A stretch of DNA of 64,000 nt from JAVBKX01 sp031553835 (lineage in GTDB: Bacteria > Bacteroidota > Bacteroidia > Bacteroidales > Azobacteroidaceae). Both the position numbers and the translations under genes were made by a program. Under the pieces are notes generated by a model. The model was not told the DNA's origin, did no database searches, and saw nothing but the letters and a program-made list of their open reading frames with translations. The stretch is from NCBI GenBank assembly GCA_031553835.1, contig JAVBKX010000003.1:1-64000 (forward strand), written 5' to 3'. Shown one piece after another: positions 34,256 through 44,484 of the stretch (position 1 is the stretch's first letter; every line of letters starts with the position of its first letter).

Positions 34256-36472
34256 CAAAGCAAAACTACCTTTCAGCGTCGCATCGCTATCGCCTCCGAT
34301 CCAGACATTAAAGTCGCCCGGTTCGGCTTTACGGGTCATATCAATACCCCAAAAGGCAAGATCGTCGGAAGTTAGTGTAAATTCAACGACTTTGCTTTCT
34401 CCGGCCTTTAAGGGAATGCGTTGAAAACCTTTCAATTCTTTGACCGGACGGGTAATTGAACCAACTACATCCTGCACATACAATTGTACCACTTCAGTAC
34501 CATCTACCGTCCCGGTATTTTTGACTGTTGCTTTTACAACCAACGATTCTTCCGGTTGAAGAGAAGATGAGGATATTTGCAAGTCGGAATATTCAAATGT
34601 GGTATATGACAATCCGTAACCAAAAGGGAATAATGGTTTTTTACCATAATCCAAATAATGTGATGTATTGCCCAACGAGGTTTGCCAGGCTTCGACCGGA
34701 ATGTCATGCAGTGAAGTGACGTGGTCGGGAGCCGGACGACCGGTATTGTTGTGATTATAATATAATGGTATTTGTCCCACATGACGAACAAAGGTTACCG
34801 GAAGTTTTCCACTTGGATTAGCAGTGCCAAATAATAAATCCCAAATTGCAGGGCCTCCCATGGTTCCGGGATGGAAATTATACAACACAGCATCGGCGTA
34901 TGGTAAATCGCGCTCGATGGTCAACGGCCTGCCAGCCATGATTACTAATATTACGGGCTTGCCGACGCTTTTGATTTCCCGGAGCAATTCCGATTGTACA
35001 CCTACTAAATCGATATTGGAAAAGCAATGAGCTTCTCCCGACAAGATGGACTCTTCACCCAGAAATACAACGGTAACATCCGATTGTTGCGCTGCTGCTT
35101 TGGCTTTGGCAAAGGACGACTTATCCAAATCGCGGGAATAAGTCAAAGCCGGTGCGTACACATATTTCACATCCGAATACATTGTTTGCAGCGCTTTCAC
35201 CGGTGTAATGGTATGTGATTTTTCTCCATCAAAAATCCAGGTGCCAAGCTGTTCATGCGGAGCATCAGCCATCGGGCCGACGACTGCGATTTTATGGGTT
35301 TTATCCAAGGGCAATAACTTATTTTCGTTTTTTAATAAAACAGCAGACTGGATAGCAGCTTCTTTTGCTGCAAATAACGATGCATCAGCATACAATACAG
35401 AAGGTATTTTTGTATCGGCATAAGGATGTTCGAATAACCCCAAGCGGTATTTTATTCGCAAAATATTGCGCACGGCATCATCGATCACTTTTTCCGGCAC
35501 TTTGCCTTCCTTGATTAATTCCGGTAAATATTTTAAATAGGCTCCGCTTACCATTTCCATGTCCACTCCGGCATTCGACGAAATTTCGGCCACATGTTTG
35601 TCATCTTTCGCAAATCCATGGGCGATCATTTCTGCCATAGATGCCCAGTCAGACACTACAAAACCGTCGAAGTTCCATTCGCCGCGTAATACATCCTTCA
35701 ACAAACAGGCATTTCCGGAAGCAGGTATTCCATCATTATCGTTAAAAGAGGTCATGATAGTCGCGGCACCGGCATTAATAGCGCTTTGAAAAGGTCGAAA
35801 ATAGACATTTCGCATCAAATGAGGAGGAATATTGGATGAATTGTAATCACGTCCGCCCTCTCCTGCCCCATATCCGAAGAAATGCTTGGCACAAGCGGCA
35901 ATTGCCGTAGGGTTAGCCAGATTATCTGTTTGAAATCCTTTGACCATCGCAGCGCCCAGTAAAGATGCCAAATAAGGATCTTCCCCAAAACTTTCGGCAA
36001 TACGTCCCCAGCGGGCATCGCGCGAAATATCCAACATCGGAGCAAAAGTCCAATGAACACCCATTGAACTGGCTTCAACAGCAGCAATACGGGCGCCTTC
36101 TTCTACCATTTGCGGATTAAATGAAGCCGCTTGTCCTAATGGAATCGGAAATATTGTTTTAAATCCGTGTATTACGTCGCGTCCGATAATCAGCGGAATT
36201 CCCAACCGGCTTTCTTCCATGGCAATTTTCTGCAATTGATTGATCCGCTCCGGATCAACGATATTGAGTAAAGAACCCACTTCTCCCGCTTTGATCTGCG
36301 CTTCCAGTCCCTGATGATTACCGTCGTAGCTTAACTGGTTCATTTGGCCGAGTTTTTCTTCGAGTGTCATCTGAGAAATTAATTTATCGATTGTTGCTTC
36401 TTCGGTGTTTTCAGGAGAGCAGGCTACCATGATTCCGGCGACAAGCAAAACAGATAGATATTTCATGTTCAT
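34247..36472 (-). CDS. GH3 beta-glucosidase-type lipoprotein
   Basis: The 741-residue protein begins with a lipobox (VAGIMVAC; Cys near residue 18). It has the two-domain GH3 core: the barrel with IDKLISQMTLEEKLGQM, GRDVIHGFKTIFP, KHFFGYGAGEGGRDY and the nucleophile Asp275 in VVSDWASM, then the alpha/beta sandwich with ILVIMAGRPL and a C-terminal fibronectin-III-like domain (about 650-735). This is the BglX-like architecture that cleaves terminal beta-linked glucose. The lipid anchor and position at the end of the sugar locus suggest hydrolysis of imported oligosaccharides in the periplasm. Start may be the second Met, two codons in. Confidence 0.9.
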   Translation of the reverse strand: MNMKYLSVLLVAGIMVACSPENTEEATIDKLISQMTLEEKLGQMNQLSYDGNHQGLEAQIKAGEVGSLLNIVDPERINQLQKIAMEESRLGIPLIIGRDVIHGFKTIFPIPLGQAASFNPQMVEEGARIAAVEASSMGVHWTFAPMLDISRDARWGRIAESFGEDPYLASLLGAAMVKGFQTDNLANPTAIAACAKHFFGYGAGEGGRDYNSSNIPPHLMRNVYFRPFQSAINAGAATIMTSFNDNDGIPASGNACLLKDVLRGEWNFDGFVVSDWASMAEMIAHGFAKDDKHVAEISSNAGVDMEMVSGAYLKYLPELIKEGKVPEKVIDDAVRNILRIKYRLGLFEHPYADTKIPSVLYADASLFAAKEAAIQSAVLLKNENKLLPLDKTHKIAVVGPMADAPHEQLGTWIFDGEKSHTITPVKALQTMYSDVKYVYAPALTYSRDLDKSSFAKAKAAAQQSDVTVVFLGEESILSGEAHCFSNIDLVGVQSELLREIKSVGKPVILVIMAGRPLTIERDLPYADAVLYNFHPGTMGGPAIWDLLFGTANPSGKLPVTFVRHVGQIPLYYNHNNTGRPAPDHVTSLHDIPVEAWQTSLGNTSHYLDYGKKPLFPFGYGLSYTTFEYSDLQISSSSLQPEESLVVKATVKNTGTVDGTEVVQLYVQDVVGSITRPVKELKGFQRIPLKAGESKVVEFTLTSDDLAFWGIDMTRKAEPGDFNVWIGGDSDATLKGSFALAE

Positions 36473-36489
36473 CGTTAAAATATTTAAAA

Positions 36490-37995
36490 TTAAAATGTTC
36501 TCTTGATTACTTTCACTATTGATTTTTCTTCATTACTATTTTTAATTTCCAGCAGATACAAACCATTTGATAATCCCGACATGTCTAATTGATCGACATG
36601 GGTTGCCTCTAATGCAATGCGTCCGGACATGTCTTGCAGTATTACATGAGAAATCGGCAGGTCTGAATCCAACCATAGCACATCATCTACCGGATTGGGA
36701 TATGCATCAACGGATGAAATCCTGTTTTTTTGGATTGCGCTATGATCAACAGGACATACGCGCATCCAGTTCAGAGCCGCTTCTCCCTGTTGCAATTGCA
36801 ACCGGATGGTTTGCTTCCCTGCTTTCAACGGCATCGTTATCGTATGTGTCATCCACCGGTTTAGTCCTCCGGACGATTCGATATGCATTGTTTTGGCTAC
36901 CGATTGATTGATTAGAATATCTATTTGAGAGATTTTATTGGCAGCCATCCTGAAATATAAGTTGTACTGATTATCGGCAGGTATATCTACATTGTATTCC
37001 ACCCATTTCCCGGATGTAAAATCACAGACATTCAATTGTCCGGTATTATCGGAAGATTGTTGCAAGTGAATGGTACGGGAAGCCGACCAATAATGTTCGG
37101 CAGGAATCGTATCATTGACGGAAAAATAATATTCCGGATCAAAAGAAGACATGTTGAGATAAATTTTCCCTTTCTCCGTTAAAACACCGGGAGCATCTTC
37201 CAGTAACTGCATATACGGATAGGAATTAGTTTTACCCCAACGTCCTATAAACCAGGAATATCGAAAAACATCGGGATCGGATTCCAGGTAATGTACCGAT
37301 TCTGCAATAAAATTTCGCTGCCACAGATCGGTCACACCATTCTCCCAGGCGCAAAATTCCGTCAACCAGATCGGTTTTCCATATTTTTTGAAAAGTCCGA
37401 TATACCATTCTAATGCCGAAACATAATTCATATAACAATGTACCGCGATATAATCGACTCGACAATCGGGACATGCAGCAAAAAAATCATCCAAATATTT
37501 TACCGGATCTGTGTATTCCACTCCGTTTTCGGTTACCGCGCCTCCGTTTCCCGGCGCAAAATTGACTGCAGGCCCTACGATTTTCAACCCGAATTCATCT
37601 GCAACAGCTTCCAATTCAGGCCATTTGGCCGCTGCTTCCGAAGGGGTCATACGCGCTTGTTCGGTAAAATTAGGTTCATTAAAAGCTAATATATAATTGA
37701 CATGCGGATTGCTCTGCAAAAAATTTCGAAGTGTTTCTTTTTGAATATTACCATTCCACGTCATGGGAATAAAATCCATTCCATATACCCGGGCAGCACC
37801 CGAAACCAGTGTATTGGCCGGACTATGCGCCCAATTATAATACCAACTGACTCCTTCAGCAAGCGTTTTTACATCTTTTATATCTTTTATATCATAAGCG
37901 ATTCCTCTTTTTTCGCTGCGCGTTTGCGCATGACCGGACACCGTTCCGGCTAAAAAAAGGAATAGTATAAACAGGAATGAGTTTTGAATTTGCAT
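36490..37995 (-). CDS. GH128-type endo-glucanase with CBM6-like domain and T9SS tail
   Basis: The 501-residue protein (starting at MQIQNSFLF, after 18 residues of unrelated upstream frame) has a signal peptide ending near HAQT. The catalytic domain (about 28-275) matches the Asl1/GH128 family: acid/base Glu107 in LAFNEPNFTE, nucleophile Glu213 in IWLTEFCAWE, and IAVHCYMNYVSALEWYI. GH128 enzymes cut beta-1,3-glucan. A CBM6-like domain follows (about 290-425, PADNQYNLYFRMAANKI...LNWMRVCPV), then a T9SS type A sorting tail (about 430-501, YPNPVDDVLWL...GLYLLEIK). It is followed after 17 bases by GH3. Family placement rests on recognised motifs. Confidence 0.82.
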   Translation of the reverse strand: MQIQNSFLFILFLFLAGTVSGHAQTRSEKRGIAYDIKDIKDVKTLAEGVSWYYNWAHSPANTLVSGAARVYGMDFIPMTWNGNIQKETLRNFLQSNPHVNYILAFNEPNFTEQARMTPSEAAAKWPELEAVADEFGLKIVGPAVNFAPGNGGAVTENGVEYTDPVKYLDDFFAACPDCRVDYIAVHCYMNYVSALEWYIGLFKKYGKPIWLTEFCAWENGVTDLWQRNFIAESVHYLESDPDVFRYSWFIGRWGKTNSYPYMQLLEDAPGVLTEKGKIYLNMSSFDPEYYFSVNDTIPAEHYWSASRTIHLQQSSDNTGQLNVCDFTSGKWVEYNVDIPADNQYNLYFRMAANKISQIDILINQSVAKTMHIESSGGLNRWMTHTITMPLKAGKQTIRLQLQQGEAALNWMRVCPVDHSAIQKNRISSVDAYPNPVDDVLWLDSDLPISHVILQDMSGRIALEATHVDQLDMSGLSNGLYLLEIKNSNEEKSIVKVIKRTF

Positions 37996-38014
37996 ATCAG
38001 CATGAAGTGAAAAA

Positions 38015-38058
38015 TAATCCGGTGTATGGGTAGTTGTAATACACGACACACCGGATTA
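38015..38058 (-). terminator. Hairpin with T-run inside the sugar locus
   Basis: TAATCCGGTGT (38015-38025) and ACACCGGATTA (38048-38058) form a perfect 11-bp stem; on the transcribed minus strand it is followed by TTTTT. It sits between the binding-protein gene and GH128, so it may be an attenuator that lowers GH128 and GH3 expression. Confidence 0.65.
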
Positions 38059-38099
38059 GTTATGAATTAAAACAACCAGATCAACTGATCATGGTTTTC

Positions 38100-40778
38100 T
38101 TACTTTACGGCCACTTTATAGATCCGACCATCTACATTGATGATGTAAATACCTTTTGCAACAGCACCGGAAGTATAATTTCCGGCATTAGGTTTAGCCG
38201 ATTCGATCAACATACCCTTAATATCATAAATTGCAATGGAACCAAATGGTTTGTCTGAATCGACAGTGATTTGTCCGTTGATGGCATTAAAAGTACAATT
38301 CACATAATCAATGGCATCAATTCCGGAAGTACCGACATGGATCATATTCGGAATGGTAAATGTCTTGCTGTTGGCGCCATTTGAAACGGTCAATGATACA
38401 GAGTAAGTTCCTATTTTTGTGTAAGTATGTTCAGGATCTTGTTCGGTGCTGGTAGCGCCATCGCCAAAATTCCACAACCAGGAAGTTGCATTTACCGACA
38501 TATCAAAAAATTGTACGGTAAATGGAGCCGTTTCACTATCAGTAGCATCTGCAGAAAAACTGGCTTTCAAATTGAGAGATTCTTGCAAAGACAAGTTATC
38601 CAATACAATATCGGCGGCTTTTTCCCATGTTCCGATTTTCAAAATAAAATACATAACGGCTCCGTCGGTTCCGGTATAATGATAGCTCAGCAAATCTCCT
38701 GAATGCTGATTTCCTTTTTGTGCTTTTCCACTAAAAGCGCCATCGTATGTTTTCACAGAGCCATCCGCCCAGGTATTCAGTTGTCCTAATGTATTTTCTT
38801 CTTTATAAGGATCTTCTGTATCAGTGGGTTTTACATCGGAAATATACGTTTGTACCCAAAGTTGGTCAGTCTCTCCGATCGCTTTAAACAAGCCATCAAA
38901 GGTATAAACATAATCATGTTTCATTGTAATTGGCTGATACAAAGCTATATTAGAACCTTGTCCGGCAGGAGGTGTCATTTGTAACCGCAAAGCGCCGCCA
39001 GTACCGCCTGTTGGTGTATTTTCCGTATAGTTCCATGTTGGAGTCACCGGACTTGCACCGCTCACACGGGCTGTGTACCAATAACCACCGTCTTCCATGT
39101 TACCACCATACAATTTTTCTCCTTCAGGAAGCGGCGGGCGTTCATTTACAGAGACAAAATCATTTTTCACCATTATAGAATCTCCTTTTTCATTGGTCGC
39201 TTTCAACGAAACAGAGTATTTTCCCACAACATTATATGTGTGTTTCGGATTTTCTTCTGTACTGGTTTGTCCATCGCCAAAAGTCCAAAAATAAGAAGTA
39301 GCAAATTGAGTCGTATTGGTGAAAGTAACCTCCAGCGGAGAGAATCCCTGACTATTAGTAGCAGTGAATGCTGTATATGGTTTAGTTCTTATTTCTTCCA
39401 GAAGCAATTCATCGATTACAATATCAAAGGCTTCTGATCCACCTGTGTAAACTCCGGTTTTGAAAACAAAATAATATTCACCTGTTGCAGCCGGTGTATA
39501 GTCTTTTACATTGGTGTATTCCTTATAAGTTCCGTCCAATCCTCTGATGACACTGTTGGCATCTTCCCAATTACTTAAAGCGCATAATTGAGTAGCTCCC
39601 CCACCAAAATCTTCACCATCGACAGGAGCCACGTCACTGATAAATACTTCTGTCCAAAAATGCCATAAATTAGATGTCAAATCTTTGAATGCGGCATTGA
39701 AACGATATACTTTGGAAGCATCTAAGGTTATTTTTTGATAAATACAATATTGAACAGTCGTATTATCCACCGTACCTTGTATTCTCAATGCGCCACCTTG
39801 CCCTGCTTTAGGTACACTTGCAGTATAATTCCATGTGGCGACAGGCATTTGTCCGGCGGGAGAATTCAATGTACTGATGCTCCACTTGCTTGCATCCTGC
39901 ATATTTCCTCCCAACAATTTACCTCCACCTGTGATTTGTCCGGGGAAAGCTTTTACTTGTATAAATTTGTCTTTCTCAACTGTATGGTTTCCTCCGGCTC
40001 CGGAGGCTTTCAATGTGACTTTATATTCTCCCGGATTGGCATAAGTATGTGTAGGATTTGTTTCCGTACCTTTAGCAGAACCATCGCCAAAATCCCATTC
40101 GTAACTTGTTGCACGAAGTGAAGTATTCGTGAATGTTACTGCCAAAGGCGCGAAACCTGCACGGGTATTTACTTTGAATGAAGCTTCGGGTACTTCGGGA
40201 ATACCAAAGAAAATATTATCCAACAATAAATTATAGCTACCTTCTGCATTACAACCGATTTTAATTACCAGATAATAATCTCCCGCTTCTTCCGGCTTAA
40301 ATTGTTTGCTTTCTCCTGCATCCGCTTTGAATGTTCCGTCGGCATGAGCCGGAGGTCCCCAATGGTTGAAAGCTGCAATTTTAGTCTGACCATCTCCATA
40401 ATCAGCGTCAGCCGTTGGAGCCGTGTTCCCGACAAATACTTCGACCCAATAATTTAATCCATCCGAAATTTTGAAAGCTCCATCGAAAGAATAAGTAGTT
40501 CCCGATTCTAACGTTACTTTTTGGAAAAGAGCGATTTGAGGTTGTGTAGGGGCTGTGGTTCTTTGAAGATGCAAAACTCCGCCGGTTGCTGCCGTTGGTT
40601 TATCTGCTGTATATCCCCAGGTAACGGTCGGGCCATTTTCCGCGGGAGTATTAGCAATTAAGAGAGTAGTCCATCCAGTGGCATTTTCCATGCCCGGGTT
40701 TGTGATCAAATTCTGAGCGTTTGCAGTGCATCCAAACACGGCAAGCAAACAAAATGTAAAAAATAAATTTGTTTTCAT
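38100..40778 (-). CDS. Three-module PKD surface glycan-binding protein with T9SS tail
   Basis: The 892-residue protein starts with a signal peptide (cleavage near ANAQ; ATG at 40778, two codons inside the longest frame) and contains three tandem units. Each has a ~185-residue jelly-roll, carbohydrate-binding-like region (repeat openings NLITNPGMENATGW, LLGGNMQDASKWS, KLYGGNMEDGGYW) followed by a PKD domain (TSYEWDFGDGSA, TSYFWTFGDGQT, TSWLWNFGDGAT). The C-terminal ~70 residues are a T9SS sorting domain (IYDIKGMLIES, GIYIINVDGRI). It has no convincing lipobox, unlike most SusE/F proteins. The likely role is holding glycan at the cell surface beside SusD. The individual jelly rolls are not assigned to a known CBM family. 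Confidence 0.82.
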   Translation of the reverse strand: MKTNLFFTFCLLAVFGCTANAQNLITNPGMENATGWTTLLIANTPAENGPTVTWGYTADKPTAATGGVLHLQRTTAPTQPQIALFQKVTLESGTTYSFDGAFKISDGLNYWVEVFVGNTAPTADADYGDGQTKIAAFNHWGPPAHADGTFKADAGESKQFKPEEAGDYYLVIKIGCNAEGSYNLLLDNIFFGIPEVPEASFKVNTRAGFAPLAVTFTNTSLRATSYEWDFGDGSAKGTETNPTHTYANPGEYKVTLKASGAGGNHTVEKDKFIQVKAFPGQITGGGKLLGGNMQDASKWSISTLNSPAGQMPVATWNYTASVPKAGQGGALRIQGTVDNTTVQYCIYQKITLDASKVYRFNAAFKDLTSNLWHFWTEVFISDVAPVDGEDFGGGATQLCALSNWEDANSVIRGLDGTYKEYTNVKDYTPAATGEYYFVFKTGVYTGGSEAFDIVIDELLLEEIRTKPYTAFTATNSQGFSPLEVTFTNTTQFATSYFWTFGDGQTSTEENPKHTYNVVGKYSVSLKATNEKGDSIMVKNDFVSVNERPPLPEGEKLYGGNMEDGGYWYTARVSGASPVTPTWNYTENTPTGGTGGALRLQMTPPAGQGSNIALYQPITMKHDYVYTFDGLFKAIGETDQLWVQTYISDVKPTDTEDPYKEENTLGQLNTWADGSVKTYDGAFSGKAQKGNQHSGDLLSYHYTGTDGAVMYFILKIGTWEKAADIVLDNLSLQESLNLKASFSADATDSETAPFTVQFFDMSVNATSWLWNFGDGATSTEQDPEHTYTKIGTYSVSLTVSNGANSKTFTIPNMIHVGTSGIDAIDYVNCTFNAINGQITVDSDKPFGSIAIYDIKGMLIESAKPNAGNYTSGAVAKGIYIINVDGRIYKVAVK

Positions 40779-40821
40779 AAGCACTAATTTTATAGGTGAA
40801 TATTCATGATAAGTTATTGTT

Positions 40822-41187
40822 TTACTCCGTCGGTGTACCTGGAAATGCTGATATCGACTCTGGTACAGATAAATTTCCGTATTTATCTATCGTGAATACA
40901 GAAATCAGATACCCTTTTATTTCCAGATCTTCCAACTTGCAATGATCAATCATTTCATTAAATACATAAGTAGTGTCTCCTGTATCAATTTTTATCTTTT
41001 GAGCTAAGTCTCCGGGAGGATTGTCCCATTGCAAATCAATCGTCCGGATGGATTCCACTTTGGTTAGATTTGTTATTTTAGGCGAATATTGCGGAATATT
41101 TTCCAAGTATCCTTTATAATTATCGTCCATAGGCTCGCAAGCAGCAAGCCCCATGGTTAAAAGCAATACAAAAATCCAATTTTTCAT
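40822..41187 (-). CDS. Small DUF4998-like lipoprotein in the SusE position
   Basis: The 121-residue protein starts at MKNWIFVLLLTMGLAAC (ATG at 41187; an upstream in-frame Met at 41223 would overlap the previous gene's stop codon). The lipobox GLAAC is clear. The remaining ~100 residues, with ITNLTKVESIRTIDLQWDNP, form a fibronectin-III-like beta fold typical of DUF4998 proteins that follow SusD. It probably binds glycan or supports the SusCD complex on the outer membrane. The family call is moderately sure, since I see only a short domain. Confidence 0.7.
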   Translation of the reverse strand: MKNWIFVLLLTMGLAACEPMDDNYKGYLENIPQYSPKITNLTKVESIRTIDLQWDNPPGDLAQKIKIDTGDTTYVFNEMIDHCKLEDLEIKGYLISVFTIDKYGNLSVPESISAFPGTPTE

Positions 41188-41222
41188 ACAAAATATTTTA
41201 ATGTTTAAGTGGTTGCATTTCA

Positions 41223-42494
41223 TTACTGATTATCTAATCCGTAGAGTGTGATTTCTGAAGAACAAATTTGAGTTTCACTTCCGAAAGTCGAAACGATTCC
41301 AATCACAAGATAGCGGAACGGTTCTGTCATATACGACAATTCGAATTCATGCCCTAAAACCGCCCTTTGATTTTCCGTATCCAAAATGACGTCATTTTCA
41401 TCTTTCTTAGGCAACCCTATATCACAAATCATCAATGGATTATTCCACAAATTATCTTTTGTTATTTCATTCAGGTCATTCGTTACAAATACATTGAAAG
41501 CGCGCATATTATCTTCTTTGTAATACAAATATTCACTATTAGCACTTCCGTCTCCTTCATGATACAGGTATGCACGTTGATTAATAACCAATCGGCTCAT
41601 GATTATTTGTTTCTTCAAATCAATCACAATCATCAATGGTTTCGATTCGGTAGCCGATAGAAAACGAAGCGAGCCTCCATTGTCATCTCTGTGAATAAGA
41701 AAATAGCTGTTATCATTCGGATTGGTATTGATATCAATCACATCATCCCAGAAGTTGACCATTTTACCTTCCCACTTATCACCCGTACAAGAAAGGTTTT
41801 TCACCAATTCCCATCCTGATTTGCTGATTTTTTGTTCCAAACGCGGAGTAACTTCTCCTTTGCTTTTTTCAGGAGTAATATTTTTCCGTTGATCTTCTAC
41901 TGCTACGGATACATTATAAGGTACCGATTCTAATCCTCTGATCTGGCTTACATAGGTTTCCTGATCAGAAGAAATTATTTTTTGGTAAGTATTTTCTCCG
42001 TCTGTATAATTGACATAGACATACGCCATTTTCCCCGAAGGATTGCTCCAGCTTATTTTTATACCGCCTAAAGCGCCTGTTATTTGCACACTATCCTGAA
42101 CGATATAGATGTATGATTTATCGGGTGTAACGGTTATGTCAACTGGTTGAGACATGGATTCTCCATCTTCCGATACAGAATATAATTTTACAAGAAATGG
42201 AGTTTCATTTAAAAAACCGTCGATTTCGATAGAATTGTCATAACGGCTGCAAACCTTGAATGCCTCCTGACCATGCGTGTCTGTATAAACCGCTTTCACA
42301 TACAGTAAATTCGGATCATCCGGAAGATCATATTTAATAATTGCTCCTCCATTTGTCGGGGTATATGTCGGATGGGTCACTTGAGCCGGTACAACAGATT
42401 TCCGGCTTTCATCATCTTCTTTACAGGCAAAAAAAGAAAGTAAAGAAAGAATAGCGACTGAAATACTAAAATACTTTACAAATAAATGATTCAT
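41223..42494 (-). CDS. DUF4959/DUF5000-type surface lipoprotein
   Basis: The 423-residue protein has a lipobox (LLSFFAC; Cys near residue 24). Two fibronectin-like domains follow (about 35-130, HPTYTPTNGGAIIKYDLPDDPNLLYVKAVYT, and 130-225), then a discoidin-like C-terminal domain (about 240-423) with MIVIDLKKQIIMSRLVINQR. The order corresponds to DUF4959-DUF5126-DUF5000 seen right after SusD in many Bacteroidota sugar loci. It is a probable surface glycan-binding protein. Thirty-six bases separate it from the next gene in the operon. Confidence 0.82.
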   Translation of the reverse strand: MNHLFVKYFSISVAILSLLSFFACKEDDESRKSVVPAQVTHPTYTPTNGGAIIKYDLPDDPNLLYVKAVYTDTHGQEAFKVCSRYDNSIEIDGFLNETPFLVKLYSVSEDGESMSQPVDITVTPDKSYIYIVQDSVQITGALGGIKISWSNPSGKMAYVYVNYTDGENTYQKIISSDQETYVSQIRGLESVPYNVSVAVEDQRKNITPEKSKGEVTPRLEQKISKSGWELVKNLSCTGDKWEGKMVNFWDDVIDINTNPNDNSYFLIHRDDNGGSLRFLSATESKPLMIVIDLKKQIIMSRLVINQRAYLYHEGDGSANSEYLYYKEDNMRAFNVFVTNDLNEITKDNLWNNPLMICDIGLPKKDENDVILDTENQRAVLGHEFELSYMTEPFRYLVIGIVSTFGSETQICSSEITLYGLDNQ

Positions 42495-42530
42495 ATTATG
42501 ATTTTTTATTTTATAAATAGTTACTTTTTT

Positions 42531-44474
42531 TTATTGCCAACCGGGATTTTGTACCAAGTTTGGATTTACGTCCAATTCATCCAATTTAATCGGATGCAAG
42601 TAATCCCGAGGCGTAATAAAAGAACGTTGAAACAAAGTCACCAATTTGTAATAATTAGTGAGAATAGTTTCATTGACAGACCATCCTTTTATTTCTCCAT
42701 TAAAATATTTATCACCTTCTTTCCAACGGTGAACATCAAAATTTCTCCATCCTTCGAAAGCCATTTCTATTCTTCTTTCCTGGTGAATAATCTCTCTCAA
42801 TCCTTTTTGATCTTTATGCTTATTAACGGTTACCGCCAAATCAGGATTACTCCAAACCGATTCCACATCCGGTATTTTTACGCGTCTTCTTACTTTATTC
42901 AAAGCATCATAAACGTCCTGACCGGGACCGTAATATTCATTCATGGCTTCAGCATAATTCAAATAAAGTTCTCCCAAACGAATAACAGGCCAGGGATAAG
43001 CGACCAATTTTCCATAACCGGATCCATCTGATTGAGGATGGCATACCTTTTTCAACAGATAACCTGTCGGAGAATAGTCTTTTGTTCCGATTGTTTTTCT
43101 GCCGTTCACTTCTCCAAAACGCATTTTTAATTGCCATTTTTCGCCCCACGCACGATAGATACCTCTGTCAAAACCAATTGAGGCATAAAAACGAGGCTCT
43201 CTTCCCTGATGCAATTTTGGTATAATTTCCTGGTAAACACAATGCAGGCTATCGACCGCTGCTACTCTCGCATTGTTATATCTTTTGGCATAATCAAATG
43301 TTTTATCCTGATCGATCGGCAAACCATTTGCCGTGTAATATGCTTCTACAATATCCAACGTCGGAACACACCAATTCCAAGAGGCTTCATTGGAGGACGA
43401 ATTAGGATTCATCGGATGAGCTGCGGCCTGTATGGTCCACCACGAACCATCTCTTAAAACCGGAGATGAATTTCCCCAAATCAATTCGCTATTCCACTTA
43501 TCTACAAACATATAACGATAATTATACAGAGCTTTTACTTCATCAAACTCAATGTATCCTTTATCATAATCCAGGACAGGCTTTGATGAGTCGTATTCAT
43601 ACATTCTTACATTATTTTTCAGGGCCAGATCAATCGCTTCCCTGGCTGCATCCGCAGCTAATTTCCATTTTTCTTTATCATAGGTGGTATTAAAAAGTTT
43701 TTTCCCTTCTTTATCGGTAAATCGTTCATAAAACTCAGCATTACCATTGAATAAAGGGCTTGCGGCAAACAATAAAACTTTTGCTTTGATGGACTTTGCA
43801 ATTAACTGGTCAACACGTCCTAAATCATTAGAAAGTATGACTCGTTCCGGAAGAGCAGGAATGGCCTTATCTATTGTCGAAACAATATACTCCACGACTT
43901 CGTCAACGGAAGCTCGTTTCAAACTGACTTCAGCCGGAGTAGCATCAATTGGCAAAGCATTATCCGATATAGGAATGGGGCCATATTGACAAAATAATAG
44001 AAAATGATAATAAGCCTTCAAAAACATGGCTTCGGATTTCCAGCTTTCCTTTTCACTATCCGTTAAATCAAATACTTTATGTATATTGTCTATCAATTCA
44101 TTACAACTACGAATGCCTTTGTATAAAGATGCTTGTGTATATACCCCTGCAAAATCGTCCCAATATCCTAAAATAGGATTACTGGCGCTTTGCTTTCCTG
44201 TCATAATATCTCGTCCCGGGATACTACCTTGTTGGTTTGGAGCAACCAACTCATCAGAAGCATAAGAATAATTGGAAAAAGCTCCATCCCATTGCGGCAA
44301 ATAATGATAGCAGGTAGCCAATGCTTTATACGCAGATTCTTTTCTACTAAAAAGCATATCCAAACTGGCTGTTTTTTCGGGAACAATATCCAAAAAATCA
44401 GCACATGCCGATGTAATGAATAATATTCCAAGACATATAATTAATTTACAGTAATTTTTCATTTTGATTTTCAT
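42531..44474 (-). CDS. SusD-like nutrient-binding lipoprotein
   Basis: The 647-residue protein starts with a lipobox (LFITSAC; a second Met at 44462 is an equally possible start) and reads DFLDIVPEKTASLDMLFSRKESAYKALATCYHYLP, the SusD/RagB N-terminal pattern. The C-terminal half contains WPVIRLGELYLNYAEAMNEY and IHQERRIEMAFEGWRNFDVHRWKEGDKYF, both typical of SusD. It would form the lid of the SusC importer and catch oligosaccharides. It follows SusC by ten bases. Confidence 0.95.
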   Translation of the reverse strand: MKIKMKNYCKLIICLGILFITSACADFLDIVPEKTASLDMLFSRKESAYKALATCYHYLPQWDGAFSNYSYASDELVAPNQQGSIPGRDIMTGKQSASNPILGYWDDFAGVYTQASLYKGIRSCNELIDNIHKVFDLTDSEKESWKSEAMFLKAYYHFLLFCQYGPIPISDNALPIDATPAEVSLKRASVDEVVEYIVSTIDKAIPALPERVILSNDLGRVDQLIAKSIKAKVLLFAASPLFNGNAEFYERFTDKEGKKLFNTTYDKEKWKLAADAAREAIDLALKNNVRMYEYDSSKPVLDYDKGYIEFDEVKALYNYRYMFVDKWNSELIWGNSSPVLRDGSWWTIQAAAHPMNPNSSSNEASWNWCVPTLDIVEAYYTANGLPIDQDKTFDYAKRYNNARVAAVDSLHCVYQEIIPKLHQGREPRFYASIGFDRGIYRAWGEKWQLKMRFGEVNGRKTIGTKDYSPTGYLLKKVCHPQSDGSGYGKLVAYPWPVIRLGELYLNYAEAMNEYYGPGQDVYDALNKVRRRVKIPDVESVWSNPDLAVTVNKHKDQKGLREIIHQERRIEMAFEGWRNFDVHRWKEGDKYFNGEIKGWSVNETILTNYYKLVTLFQRSFITPRDYLHPIKLDELDVNPNLVQNPGWQ

Positions 44475-44484
44475 TTACAATATG

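Noticed and set aside
42486..43031. 181-residue reading frame opposite susD
   Set aside because: It is the antisense shadow of a conserved SusD C-terminus.
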